DNA of 64,000 nt from Rhodopseudomonas sp. (GCF_013377015.1 NZ_JACABA010000007.1:62001-126000), one strand, 5' to 3'. Shown: positions 29,541-39,574, counted from the stretch's first letter. Made by a program: numbers and translations. Notes: a model not told the origin generated them from the letters alone.

Positions 29541-30131
29541 TCACTTCGCCGCGGTCAGTTCCACCGTCTCGAATTCCGCCGGCAGGATCACTTCCAGCAA
29601 TTCGCAATTGTCGGAGTAATCGTTGATCTTGTGCCGGATCCGCGGCGGCTGGGTCCAGCAGCTGCCTTCGCGCATCAGGATCTCGCCGTGGCCTTCGAGA
29701 TCGGCCTTCACCCAGCCGCTCAGCACATAGACCATCTGGAATTCGACGTCGTGGAAATGCAGCTTGGAGACTTCGGCCGGGTTACACGGCCCGATCAGCC
29801 GGATCACATGGGCCTGGGCCAGGCCGTGGCTGGCGCGGGCGATGCCGAGATCGCGATATTGCGCATAGGCGCGCAACCCGTTGGCGACGAAATCATCCTC
29901 GCGCAGATGGCTGATGGCGACGCGCTGCTTCGGCCGCGCCTTGGTTGCTGATGGGGCGGCGGGCTTGGATGCGGGTTTGGCGGGAGGCTTCGCGGGCGGC
30001 ATGGCCTTCGACCTGACCGCCGACTTGGTGACCAGTTTCGCCATCGATTTGGCCGCTGGCTTGTCCGGTCGCCCGGGCGCTGCGGTCTTCTTGTTCGTCC
30101 CGGAACGTGCGGAAGTACGTGCGGTAGCCAT
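29541..30131 (-). CDS. Cupin-domain protein with Lys/Ala/Pro-rich N-terminal tail
   Basis: 196 aa. Residues about 75-190 form a single cupin barrel, with motif 1-like NPAEVSKLHFHDVEFQMVYV and later GSCWTQPPRIRHKIND. The first about 70 residues are a low-complexity Lys/Ala/Pro tail with repeated AKP..KPA units, like a histone H1 tail. Function unknown; may bind a small ligand. The start at 30131 includes the tail; no alternative start would give a better Shine-Dalgarno. Confidence 0.82.
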   Translation of the reverse strand: MATARTSARSGTNKKTAAPGRPDKPAAKSMAKLVTKSAVRSKAMPPAKPPAKPASKPAAPSATKARPKQRVAISHLREDDFVANGLRAYAQYRDLGIARASHGLAQAHVIRLIGPCNPAEVSKLHFHDVEFQMVYVLSGWVKADLEGHGEILMREGSCWTQPPRIRHKINDYSDNCELLEVILPAEFETVELTAAK

Positions 30132-30234
30132 GATAACCTCCCCATCGCGGGGCGCATTCGTTTGCCCGAATGCTGCGCCGCGTGGAAAGGTTAGCTGCAG
30201 TTGATGACAACGGCAATTAGTAAGCGCACCCGGC

Positions 30235-30519
30235 TCAGTGCAACCTGAACACCCCGTCGATGGCGCGGAGCTCGGCCGGCTTGATCAGCTTGGAATGCGC
30301 CACGGTGACCGCGACCAGCGGGCCTTCCAGCTGCTTTTCCCAGAAGGCGAGGAAATCCTTCAACGCCGGAAAGTTCGGGAACAGGTCGTAGTTCTGCCAG
30401 ACATAGCTTTGCAGCAGCCAGTGCCGGTCCGGGCGGCGGTACAGAATCTCCGCCGTTGTCAGTCCGTAGCCCAGGACCTGCTTGCGAAAGTCACTGGAAA
30501 CCTCGACCCGAGAGCTCAT
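30235..30519 (-). CDS. usg: Usg family protein
   Basis: 94-aa protein of the alphaproteobacterial Usg family, with the conserved blocks VLGYGLTTAEILYRRPD, WQNYDLFPNFP and AHSKLIKPAELR. The name comes from a gene next to tryptophan biosynthesis in other species; its role is unknown and no trp genes are nearby here. ATG 30519 has GGAGG five bases upstream and is preferred over the Met four codons earlier. Confidence 0.88.
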   Translation of the reverse strand: MSSRVEVSSDFRKQVLGYGLTTAEILYRRPDRHWLLQSYVWQNYDLFPNFPALKDFLAFWEKQLEGPLVAVTVAHSKLIKPAELRAIDGVFRLH

Positions 30520-30681
30520 GCCAACCTCCATGCTTGCATGAAAATTCTGACGCACGACTGCCCACCATCACAAGCTTAAATGTTTAACGATATGTTGAAA
30601 AATTCAGCGTTAGCAGCGACTTAGCGCTAGTGCTAATACCTGGTCCGGGAGCCGCCGCGGCGTTAACGCTGCCGGTCAAAT

Positions 30682-30708
30682 CTGGCAGCCGCCCTATTTG
30701 AGTGCCAA
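30682..30708 (+). promoter_or_regulatory. CIRCE-like element, upstream copy
   Basis: CTGGCAGCC and GAGTGCCAA separated by exactly nine bases. The right arm matches the common CIRCE variant; the left is degenerate (6 of 9 positions pair). Probable HrcA operator or relic. Confidence 0.4.
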
Positions 30709-30725
30709 TTTTTCTGCTATCAGGG

Positions 30726-30757
30726 CTTGTTCCCATCACAACTCTGGCTTATCTCCA
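30726..30757 (+). promoter_or_regulatory. Sigma-32-type heat-shock promoter of groESL
   Basis: CTTG at 30726-30729, 18-base spacer, then CTTATCTCCA at 30748-30757. This fits the alphaproteobacterial heat-shock consensus CTTG-N17-18-CYTATNTNNG except for the last base. Predicted transcription start is near 30763, just before the CIRCE element. Confidence 0.65.
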
Positions 30758-30767
30758 CACCGTCGCC

Positions 30768-30794
30768 CTGGCACTCGCCGGATGCGACTGCCAA
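30768..30794 (+). promoter_or_regulatory. CIRCE element (HrcA operator) before groES
   Basis: CTGGCACTC, nine-base spacer, GACTGCCAA; 7 of 9 positions pair. Spacing and arm sequences match CIRCE. Position at the predicted transcription start fits HrcA repression of groESL. Confidence 0.65.
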
Positions 30795-30836
30795 TTTCCG
30801 AAATTCAAATATCTTCAGAAACTTAGGAGGACTTGC

Positions 30837-31154
30837 ATGAAATTCCGTCCGCTTCACGACCGCGTTGTAGTCAAGCGCATCGACGCCGAAGAGAAGAGTG
30901 CTGGCGGTATCATCATCCCCGACAGCGCCAAGGAAAAGCCCTCGCAGGGCGAAATCACCGCTGTCGGCCCGGGCGGCCGCGACGAAGCCGGCAAGCTGAT
31001 CCCGATCGACCTCAAGGTCGGCGACCGCGTGCTGTTCGGCAAGTGGTCCGGCACCGAGGTCAAGCTCGATGGTCAGGAACTGCTGATCATGAAGGAAAGC
31101 GACATCATGGGCGTCCTCACCGACCTGCCCACCGCCAAGAAGAAGGCGGCGTAA
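30837..31154 (+). CDS. groES: Co-chaperonin GroES
   Basis: 105-aa 10-kDa chaperonin, the lid of the GroEL folding cage. Family signatures [14 protein letters not shown] at the N-terminus and the mobile loop [17 protein letters not shown] are intact. AGGAGG precedes the ATG at 30837. First gene of the groES-groEL operon, preceded by a sigma-32-type promoter and CIRCE-like sites. Confidence 0.97.
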   Translation: MKFRPLHDRVVVKRIDAEEKSAGGIIIPDSAKEKPSQGEITAVGPGGRDEAGKLIPIDLKVGDRVLFGKWSGTEVKLDGQELLIMKESDIMGVLTDLPTAKKKAA

Positions 31155-32903
<1,749 letters not shown>

Positions 32904-32940
32904 TCCGGCCAATCATTCGCGCAGTTGAAGTATCAAATGC

Positions 32941-32970
32941 AAAACCCCGGCGGAAACGCCGGGGTTTTTG
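32941..32970 (+). terminator. Rho-independent terminator of groESL
   Basis: AAAACCCCGGCG, loop GAAA, CGCCGGGG followed by TTTTTG. Eight-base GC-rich stem 38 bases after the groEL stop. Confidence 0.93.
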
Positions 32971-33116
32971 TTTCTCAAGGTGGCGTGGCCGGCAAGCGGT
33001 TCGGTCTTGTCCGTCGCGAGGTTTGATCCGAACGGCCACCCGCGATGATCGCTATCCAATTGACTGCTTTGGCGTATGTTGCCTACGCGGCGCGCTCGCC
33101 GGCCTCGTGATTCTAC

Positions 33117-33698
33117 GTGAAGTCGATCTCCAGGGATCTTCAGTTGACGCATCGCCCCTACAACGTCCTGTTCCTCTGCACCGGCAATTCGGCGCGTTCG
33201 ATCATCGCCGAGGCGATCCTGAACACGGTCGGCGCGGGGAATTACCGCGCCTACAGCGCAGGCAGTCATCCCAAGGGGCATGTCCACATCGAAGCGTTGC
33301 GATTGTTGAAAGCCCAAGGTTACAACATTTTGGGTCTTCGCTCGAAATCATGGGCCGAGTTCATCGCGCCCGGCGCGCCGGTGTTGGATTTTGTGTTCAC
33401 GGTCTGCGACAATGCGGGGGCAGAAGTCTGCCCGATCTGGCCGGGTCAGCCGATGACCACGCATTGGGGCATTCCAGACCCCGCCGAAGCCACCGGCTCG
33501 CCAGCCGAAATTGCACTGGCGTTCAACGATGCCTACCGGTTCTTGTATCAGCGCATTGGCGCCTTCACCGCGCTGCCGCTCGGTGCGCTCGATCAGTTCG
33601 CGCTTGGCGAAAATCTGAGGGCAATCGGATTGCTGGAAGGCGCGACGGCAGCTCGTAGCAAGCGTAGCCCGGATGAGCGCAGCGATCTCCGGGAATAG
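33117..33698 (+). CDS. Arsenate reductase (LMW phosphatase-type, ArsC-like)
   Basis: 193-aa protein with the phosphatase P-loop VLFLCTGNSARS near the N-terminus and YSAGSHPKG and VFTVCDNAGAEVCP as in thioredoxin- or glutaredoxin-linked ArsC proteins of this group. Reduces arsenate to arsenite, or acts as a tyrosine phosphatase-like enzyme. Start is GTG 33117 here; the TTG at 33144 preceded by AGGGATC is an alternative. The last about 14 residues (RSKRSPDERSDLRE) come from a palindromic repeat. No arsenite pump is adjacent. Confidence 0.82.
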   Translation: MKSISRDLQLTHRPYNVLFLCTGNSARSIIAEAILNTVGAGNYRAYSAGSHPKGHVHIEALRLLKAQGYNILGLRSKSWAEFIAPGAPVLDFVFTVCDNAGAEVCPIWPGQPMTTHWGIPDPAEATGSPAEIALAFNDAYRFLYQRIGAFTALPLGALDQFALGENLRAIGLLEGATAARSKRSPDERSDLRE

Positions 33699-33740
33699 CA
33701 AGCAAGCTTAGCCCGGATAAGCGTCGCGCAATCCGGAGCT
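33656..33740. repeat. Tandem pair of TAGCCCGGAT-type repeat units
   Basis: Two similar units, GTAGCCCGGATGAGCGCAGC (from 33664) and TTAGCCCGGATAAGCGTCGC (from 33709), each ending in a TCCGG inverted end. The first is read through by the ArsC-like gene. Confidence 0.65.
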
Positions 33741-33873
33741 CGGAGCTTCACCTCTTCTCCCCGTCCGGGCCGAGAAGTCCCAGCCGCGGTTGAAATTTCT
33801 GGACGTCTTGAAATTTGCTGCAGTGCGACATATAGAGACTGAAAATCATTCGCAGTCGCGAAAGGGGCTTGGC

Positions 33874-33915
33874 ATGAACAGGTTCAATGGGATCGATCGA
33901 GGAATGTCGGCATGA
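33874..33915 (+). CDS. Possible 13-codon leader ORF coupled to the next gene
   Basis: ATG at 33874, preceded by AAAGGGG at good spacing, reads 13 sense codons and ends in a TGA that overlaps the next ATG (ATGA at 33912-33915). Arrangement suggests translational coupling. Too short to judge by composition. Confidence 0.35.
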   Translation: MNRFNGIDRGMSA

Positions 33916-34196
33916 GCGTCTTGATTCAGAGCCTCTACGCCGTCCCGGTCGTCGGCTGGCTGGCCAAGGACGCCATCCAGGGGCATCCTGATGCGAAGTA
34001 CTATTTTGCCTTCAATGCAGCGGCCATTTTTGCGGCGCTGATTTACGCATTTGGCTATCCGTTCCTGATTACCGTCGCGGTTGCCGCGGCCGGTTGCGCG
34101 CTGGCGTCGCTGGTCATCCTGACGTCGTTCGATGCGTTCGGCCGAGCCCCCACCGAAACCGCCAAGGCACCCCGGGCCACGCGCAAGGCCTATTGA
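33912..34196 (+). CDS. Small two-helix membrane protein
   Basis: 94-aa hypothetical protein with hydrophobic stretches at about 30-48 (FAFNAAAIFAALIYAFGY) and 50-72 (FLITVAVAAAGCALASLVIL), then a short basic tail. CGAGGA lies upstream at good spacing. No recognised family; no operon partner apart from the putative leader ORF. Confidence 0.65.
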   Translation: MSVLIQSLYAVPVVGWLAKDAIQGHPDAKYYFAFNAAAIFAALIYAFGYPFLITVAVAAAGCALASLVILTSFDAFGRAPTETAKAPRATRKAY

Positions 34197-34375
34197 AGCG
34201 CAACCGCGCGGCGAGCGCGGATCGGCGCAGCCGCCCGCCTTCCCGCGCTCGCTGACCAACCCCTGGCACCAACCGCTACCGCGTGATCCGCGCTCAATAC
34301 TGGTAGACCGCCAGTTCCTGCCGTAGGGCTGATCGGCGAAGCGCAATATGCTCGCCATTGATTGCGCCCTGCGTC

Positions 34376-34693
34376 CTACCCCTCCTCGGCGTGCTTCAGG
34401 ATCGCCTTCAGCAGTCCAGGGAACCGGGCATTGAGATCGGCCTCGCGCACCGTGTTCTGGTGCTCGACGCCCTTCTTGGTGGTGCGGATCAGGCCGGCCT
34501 CGCGCAGCACGCGGAAATGATTCGACAGCGTCGATTTGGCCATGTCGGGACACGGCGCCGCGGCCGTGCAGGACATGCAGTCCGCCTGCCCCAGCAACGA
34601 CTTGACGATGCGCAGCCGCATCGGATCGGACAGCGCAGCAAGCACGCCAGCCAGCGTGATGTCCTGACTTGCGGGATGAACGAACTGAGCCAT
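34376..34693 (-). CDS. ArsR family transcriptional regulator
   Basis: 105-aa winged-helix repressor. ALSDPMRLRIVKSLL opens the domain and the recognition helix is in MAKSTLSNHFRVLREAGLI. It has a Cys-rich wing (ADCMSCTAAAPCPD), so thiol or metal sensing is possible. Divergent from an SDR gene, with a perfect inverted repeat between them that is the likely operator. Confidence 0.9.
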   Translation of the reverse strand: MAQFVHPASQDITLAGVLAALSDPMRLRIVKSLLGQADCMSCTAAAPCPDMAKSTLSNHFRVLREAGLIRTTKKGVEHQNTVREADLNARFPGLLKAILKHAEEG

Positions 34694-34723
34694 GAGTAAA
34701 ATATAGGCCGTCCCTTGACTTCG

Positions 34724-34754
34724 TTCAATAGTCCCATACTTCCGAACTATTGAA
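34724..34754. promoter_or_regulatory. Inverted-repeat operator between ArsR regulator and SDR
   Basis: TTCAATAGT (34724-34732) and ACTATTGAA (34746-34754) are perfect nine-base inverted copies with a 13-base spacer. The site overlaps a TTGACT/CATACT promoter-like pair reading toward the SDR and lies 31 bases before the regulator start. Confidence 0.75.
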
Positions 34755-34776
34755 TATGGAAACAGGGATCGCAATC

Positions 34777-35529
34777 ATGACCAAGACACTGCAAGGCAAG
34801 GTGGCGCTGGTGACCGGCGCATCAAAGGGCATCGGCGCCGAAATCGCGCTGCAACTGGCGGCGCAAGGCGCGGCGGTGGCCGTCAACTATTCCTCCAGCA
34901 AGCAGGGCGCCGACGCCGTCGTCACAAAAATCGTCGCCAACGGCGGCAAGGCCGTTGCCGTGCACGGCAATCTCGCCGATCCGGCCGGCGCGGAAGCCGT
35001 CGTTGCCGAGACGGTGAAAGTGCTGGGGCCGATCGACGTGCTGGTCAACAATGCCGGCGTCTATGAATTCGCGCCGCTCGACGGCATCACGCCGGAGCAC
35101 TTCCACCGGCATTTCGACCTGAACGTGCTGGGGCTGCTGCTGGTCTCGCAGGAAGCGGCGCGGCATTTCAGCGCCGACGGCGGCAGCATCATCAACATCT
35201 CGTCCGGCGTGTCGACGATCGCGCCGCCGAATTCCGCGGTCTACACCGCCACCAAGGCCTCGGTGGATGCGATCACGGCGGTGCTGGCGAAGGAACTGGC
35301 GCCGCGCAAGATCCGCGTCAACGCCGTCAATCCCGGCATGATCGTCACCGAAGGCGTGGTGTCGGCCGGCTTCGATAATGGCGAGATGCGCAATTGGATT
35401 GAAGCGGCGACGCCGATGGGCCGGGTCGGCAAGGCCGGGGAGATCGCGTCGGTCGTCGCCTTCCTCGCCTCTGAAGGCGCGTCCTACGTCACCGGCGAGA
35501 CGCTGCACGTCACCGGCGGATTCCGGTAA
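34777..35529 (+). CDS. SDR family oxidoreductase (3-oxoacyl-ACP reductase-like)
   Basis: 250-aa short-chain dehydrogenase. TGASKGIGAEIA binds the cofactor; NYSSSK after beta-2 suggests NADP; NISSGVS and VYTATK provide the catalytic Ser, Tyr and Lys. Similar to FabG-like SDRs that are controlled by neighbouring ArsR or TetR regulators. ATG 34777 has AGGGA upstream; the Met at 34756 would lie next to the operator. Confidence 0.9.
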   Translation: MTKTLQGKVALVTGASKGIGAEIALQLAAQGAAVAVNYSSSKQGADAVVTKIVANGGKAVAVHGNLADPAGAEAVVAETVKVLGPIDVLVNNAGVYEFAPLDGITPEHFHRHFDLNVLGLLLVSQEAARHFSADGGSIINISSGVSTIAPPNSAVYTATKASVDAITAVLAKELAPRKIRVNAVNPGMIVTEGVVSAGFDNGEMRNWIEAATPMGRVGKAGEIASVVAFLASEGASYVTGETLHVTGGFR

Positions 35530-35560
35530 GTTCGGCGCGCACGGATCGTTGTCGCACAGC

Positions 35561-35604
35561 ATCATTCCGGGCCGCGCGCGAAGAAGCGCACGCCCCGGAA
35601 TGAT
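35561..35604. repeat. Short palindrome of the ATTCCGGGGCGCG family
   Basis: ATCATTCCGGGCCGCGCGC and CGCACGCCCCGGAATGAT pair around a short loop, a minimal form of the long repeats at 13929 and 22751. Lies between convergent genes and may act as a weak terminator. Confidence 0.7.
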
Positions 35605-35639
35605 GGGCTCACGAGATCAAATTCGAATGTCAACGCGCG

Positions 35640-36110
35640 CTAATGCGCTGGTGCCGCTCCCGCCGCCGCGACCTCGATCCCCGAAATCTTCTTCCAGGTC
35701 TCCGAGCCGCAAAACATCAGCACGCAGCCTTCGACCTTGAGCGCCTTGGCGCCGACCAGCGAGACCGTGCTGGCGTAGGTCTTGCCGTCGTCGGCGTTGT
35801 AGATCCGGCCGCTCCATTTGCCGTCGGCGGGTTTCATGCCGACGAACAGATTGAGCCCGAGTACCGGGCGGCGCGCTTTCGCCGGGTCCGGGTTCTTGTC
35901 GTCGACGACCGGGCGGCCGGTAGCGGGGTCGAGCGGCTGCTTCAGCCAGACGATGGTGGCGCACAGCGCGTTACCGCACGGCGCGACCTGCACCTTGGCG
36001 TCGCCGGCCTGCGTGAGCCAGACCCCACTCGGGTCGGAGTCGGCGTTTGCCGCGGCGGTGAACGCCGCCAGCGCAATCAAACCCGCCGCGATTTTTCCGG
36101 TGATCCTCAT
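35640..36110 (-). CDS. DUF2147 domain-containing secreted protein
   Basis: 156-aa periplasmic protein. Signal peptide residues about 1-23 (ending AAANADS). Mature part starts DPSGVWLTQAGDAKVQVAPCG and has GLNLFVGMKPADGKWSGRIYN, both typical of DUF2147 (lipocalin-like). Function unknown. ATG 36110 chosen because the signal peptide starts there. Confidence 0.87.
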   Translation of the reverse strand: MRITGKIAAGLIALAAFTAAANADSDPSGVWLTQAGDAKVQVAPCGNALCATIVWLKQPLDPATGRPVVDDKNPDPAKARRPVLGLNLFVGMKPADGKWSGRIYNADDGKTYASTVSLVGAKALKVEGCVLMFCGSETWKKISGIEVAAAGAAPAH

Positions 36111-36882
36111 GATACACACTCGCTCGTTGGCCCCGACGTCACGATGGCCCGGCATGGTTAATGTTTGGTGTGTGGCGGCGGCGGTGGCCCGGATACAGCC
36201 AAGCGCAATACGGCTGCAGGCTTTCCGCGGGAAAATATTGGTCACCTGCTTATCCCCGGTGCTGCGCCCTCGCTTATGATGCATCCGTCCCGCCCCATTG
36301 AGAGGGGCGTTTCGCGATCGTCACGATCCGCGGGGCGGGATGCGGTGGACGCGGCAGCGTCAGGCGCGGAGGCTGATCGGGAGGGTGGGCTCCTTGTACA
36401 AAGGGTCCATGACCTGACCAGGCAAAACGCTGACGACGGAGCTGGCGCGTACGGCCCAAGGCGTGTGGTCCCGATGCCGCGCGTGGCATCAACCCGAGGA
36501 GTCCCCCTTTCAAATCCGGAAGGGAAGAGCTTATCGGGGACGGCGACGAAAAACCGTGTCGTCCGCCGGGGAGAGCACGAGACAAGCCGTAACACCATCG
36601 CGTGCGGAACGCCGGATGATTCCGGTGTGACCGTGGTGACTATGCTCGTGTGCTTTTGACTTTCGCACACGAGGCCGCGGGTGCATCGGGCACCCGGCGT
36701 TCCGCGCGCCCTCTTCAAGGAGAGGGCTGGACGTTCACCGCAAACCCCGGGCGCAGCGCGTCGCGGGATTGCGAACGTGTATCCGGAAATCAGTGGCTGT
36801 TTGACAATCGAATCTGAAGTCGCCCGCGGCGCCCTCTTCACCTCTCCCCGCAAGCAGGGCGAGGTGAAGACGGCAAGCCCGC
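36111..36882. other. Long gene-free region with structured repeat
   Basis: 772 bases without a credible gene. Open frames exist on both strands but have low-complexity Arg/Pro/Ala composition. From about 36280 to 36710 the sequence looks like a multi-copy element known to me from Bradyrhizobium-type genomes (memory, unchecked). Nested inverted repeats: CGTGCGGAACGCCGG (36601-36615) with CCGGCGTTCCGCGCG (36694-36708); CTCGTGTGC (36645-36653) with GCACACGAG (36665-36673); GGGTGC (36679-36684) with GCACCC (36690-36695). Confidence 0.6.
36836..36869. repeat. Short CTTCACCTC...GAGGTGAAG palindrome
   Basis: CTTCACCTCTCCC pairs with GGCGAGGTGAAG in a 34-base unit immediately after the kinase-like gene on the reverse strand. 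Related to the longer element at 37978-38110. Confidence 0.6.
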
Positions 36883-37941
36883 TTACTTCGCGCCGGCCTT
36901 TTGCGCATAGGCCCAGGAGGCCTGCGCCAGCGGCACGGTGCGGGCGGCGGATTCCTTGGCCTTGTCGGAGGCGGCGGTGCCGTCGCGGACTCTTCCTGCG
37001 ATGCCCTGGGTGATGCCGGCGAGCCGGAAGGTGTTGTAGGCGAAGTACCAGTTCAGGTCCGGCACTGTGGCGAGCCCGGTGGCCTTGCAGTAGATCGCCG
37101 CGGCCTGCTCCATGGTCGGAATGTTCAGCGCCTTGAAGTCGGCGGTGTCGAGGCCGGGCATGGTCCACTGCATCAACAGATAGGTGAAGTCGGCCATCGG
37201 ATCGCCGAGCGTCGACAGCTCCCAGTCCAGCACGGCCTGCACCCGCGGCTCGGTGGCGTGGAAGATCATGTTGTCGAGCCGGTAGTCGCCATGCACGACC
37301 GAGACCCGCTCCTGCACCGGCAGCGTGCTCGGCAGCCACTCCATCAATCGGTCCATTTCGGGAATCGACTGGGTTTCGGAGGCCTTGTACTGTTTGGTCC
37401 AGCGATCGACCTGGCGGGCGAAGTAATTTCCCGGCTTGCCGAAATCGCCGAGCCCGATCGCCTCGGGATCGTAGCTGTGCAATTTCGCCAGCGTTTCGAT
37501 CTTGCTGGTGAAGATCGCCCAGCGCGCCTCCGGCGGCTGGCTCGGCAGCGTCGGGTCCCAGAACACCCGGCCCTCTTCCATCGACATGATGTAGAACGCC
37601 GCGCCGATGACGGCGTCGTCCATGCACAGCGCGTAGGCCTTCGCGACCGGAAAACCCTGCTTGCCAAGCGCCGCGATCACCTTGAATTCGCGGTCGACCG
37701 CATGCGCCGACGGCAGCAATTTGCCGAACGGCTTTCGCCGCATCACATAGGAGCGGCCCGGGGTGGTCAGCCGGTAGGTCGGATTGGACTGGCCGCCCTT
37801 GAACTGCGCAACCTCGAGCGGACCCTTGAAACCCTCGACATGGTCCTGCATCCAGGCTGCGAGCCGCGCCTCATCGACGCGATGGCGCTCCTCGACCGGC
37901 TTGGTGCCGGTGTAGTCTTCGTCTTTCCTGAAACCGACCAA
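36883..37941 (-). CDS. Phosphotransferase family protein (APH-fold, LvaA/ACAD10-11 kinase-like)
   Basis: 352-aa aminoglycoside-phosphotransferase-fold kinase. Catalytic loop VVHGDYRLDNMIFH and Mg-binding VLDWELSTLGDP are intact; FKGGQSNPTYRL is the glycine-rich loop region. This subgroup does not confer drug resistance. Homologous domains phosphorylate 4-hydroxyacyl-CoAs in LvaA and in mammalian ACAD10/11. It lies downstream of an acyl-CoA dehydrogenase gene on the same strand, the other half of that fusion. Confidence 0.9.
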   Translation of the reverse strand: MVGFRKDEDYTGTKPVEERHRVDEARLAAWMQDHVEGFKGPLEVAQFKGGQSNPTYRLTTPGRSYVMRRKPFGKLLPSAHAVDREFKVIAALGKQGFPVAKAYALCMDDAVIGAAFYIMSMEEGRVFWDPTLPSQPPEARWAIFTSKIETLAKLHSYDPEAIGLGDFGKPGNYFARQVDRWTKQYKASETQSIPEMDRLMEWLPSTLPVQERVSVVHGDYRLDNMIFHATEPRVQAVLDWELSTLGDPMADFTYLLMQWTMPGLDTADFKALNIPTMEQAAAIYCKATGLATVPDLNWYFAYNTFRLAGITQGIAGRVRDGTAASDKAKESAARTVPLAQASWAYAQKAGAK

Positions 37942-37977
37942 CTTGGCGCTCCCTCAATCTCTCAGTGGCGATCCGCC

Positions 37978-38110
37978 GCTTCACCTCTCCCCGCTTGCGG
38001 GGAGAGGTCGACCGGCGAAGCGCAGCGAAGCCGGTCGGGTGAGGGGGCGCCTCGACCAGGCGCGACGCCCCCTCACCCCACCCCTCTCCCCGCGAGCGGG
38101 GCGAGGGAGC
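37978..38110. repeat. CTCTCCCCGC palindromic repeat
   Basis: CACCTCTCCCCGCTTGCGGGG at one end and CCCCGCGAGCGGGGCGAGG at the other (each a hairpin), with CCCCTCACC and GGTGAGGGGG paired inside. Sits between the dehydrogenase and kinase genes. Confidence 0.72.
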
Positions 38111-38153
38111 ACGCTGCCTTTGCGGCGGCGTGCTCGCTCCAAATCGAACCGGC

Positions 38154-39392
38154 CTAGTGCTTGGCCGGCGCGTTGGCGTATTTGCGCATCTCCAGTCGGG
38201 CGATGGCGCGGTTATGCACCTCGTCCGGACCGTCCGCCAGCCGCATCGTGCGCATCGACGCATAGTCGCGCGCGAGGCCCGCGTCGTCGGAGACGCCAGC
38301 GGCGCCATAGGCCTGGATCGCCTGATCGATGATCTTGAGCGCCATGTTGGGCGCCGCGACCTTGATCATCGCGATCTCCAGCTGCGCGGTCTTGTTGCCG
38401 ACCTTGTCCATCATGTCGGCCGCCTTCAGGCACAGCAGCCGGTTCATCTCGATGTCGGTGCGGGCCTCGGCGATGCGCTGCTCCCAGATCGAATATTCGA
38501 TGATCTTCTTGCCGAACGCGGTGCGCGACGACAACCGGCGCACCATCTTCTCCAGCGCCTCTTCGGCCTTGCCGATGGTGCGCATGCAGTGATGGATGCG
38601 GCCCGGGCCGAGCCGGCCCTGCGCGATCTCGAATCCCCTGCCCTCGCCGAGCAGGATGTTGCCGGCTGGAACGCGGACGTTCTCCAGCAGCACCTGGGCG
38701 TGGCCGTGCGGCGCGTCGTCGAAGCCGAATACCGGCAGCATCTTTTCAATCGTGACGCCCTTGGCGTCGGCCGGCACCACGATCTGCGACTGCGCCTGAT
38801 GCTTCGGCGCCGACGGATCGGTCTTGCCCATCACGATCATCACCTTGCAGCGCGGATCGCCCATGCCGGACGACCACCATTTGCGGCCGTTGATGACGTA
38901 TTCGTCGCCGTCGCGGACGATCGAGGTCTCGATATTGGTGGCGTCGGAGGACGCCACCGCCGGCTCGGTCATCAGGAAGGCGGAGCGGATCTCGCCGTCC
39001 ATCAGCGGCCGCAGATATTTCCGCTTCAGGTCCTTGGAGGCGTAGCGCATGAACACCTCCATGTTGCCGGTGTCGGGCGCCGAGCAGTTGAACACTTCCG
39101 AGGCCCAGCCGATGTGGCCCATCTGTTCGGCCAGCGGCGCGTATTCCAGATTGGTCAGGCCGGCGCCGCGGAATTCGTCGTCCTCGTGCGCGGACGGCGG
39201 CATGAACATGTTCCACAGACCCTCGGCGCGCGCCTTCTTCTTCAGCTCCTCGACCACCGGGATCACCTTCCAGCGCGGACCTTCCTCGTCCTGCTGACGG
39301 TAGACCGGCACGGCGGGACGCACGTGCTTGTCCATGAACGACGAGACGCGGTCGAGCCACTCGCGCTGGCGATCAGACATCGTGAAATCCAT
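38154..39392 (-). CDS. Acyl-CoA dehydrogenase family protein (ACAD10/11- or LvaC-like)
   Basis: 412-aa flavin-dependent acyl-CoA dehydrogenase. FAD-binding [17 protein letters not shown] and the substrate-side [17 protein letters not shown] are typical of the ACAD10/11 branch, which carries longer N-termini than short-chain ACADs. GAGGAACG precedes the ATG at 39392. Pairs with the APH-fold kinase downstream; the predicted joint activity is removal of a 4-hydroxyl group from an acyl-CoA via a phosphorylated intermediate. Divergent from a TetR regulator. Confidence 0.9.
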   Translation of the reverse strand: MDFTMSDRQREWLDRVSSFMDKHVRPAVPVYRQQDEEGPRWKVIPVVEELKKKARAEGLWNMFMPPSAHEDDEFRGAGLTNLEYAPLAEQMGHIGWASEVFNCSAPDTGNMEVFMRYASKDLKRKYLRPLMDGEIRSAFLMTEPAVASSDATNIETSIVRDGDEYVINGRKWWSSGMGDPRCKVMIVMGKTDPSAPKHQAQSQIVVPADAKGVTIEKMLPVFGFDDAPHGHAQVLLENVRVPAGNILLGEGRGFEIAQGRLGPGRIHHCMRTIGKAEEALEKMVRRLSSRTAFGKKIIEYSIWEQRIAEARTDIEMNRLLCLKAADMMDKVGNKTAQLEIAMIKVAAPNMALKIIDQAIQAYGAAGVSDDAGLARDYASMRTMRLADGPDEVHNRAIARLEMRKYANAPAKH

Positions 39393-39574
39393 TGGGCGTT
39401 CCTCGCTTTTGTTCGGAAAATCTTTGGCGGCACTGTCTCCCCGGCCACCGTCGTCCGCAAGACAAATTTGGTTGCGGCGCATGGCGCGCGAGCTGCGACG
39501 ACGGTTGCAACGGCGGTTCGCCGCGGTCGTCGATGCGGCAGGCGCATTGACATCCGCGACGATAAAACGATAGT

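Noticed and set aside
36165-36659. 164-codon frame in the gene-free region
   Set aside because: Low-complexity Arg/Gly/Ala text within the structured repeat; no Shine-Dalgarno.
36883-37941. Aminoglycoside resistance kinase
   Set aside because: Fold is shared, but motifs and the neighbouring acyl-CoA dehydrogenase fit the LvaA/ACAD10-11 group.
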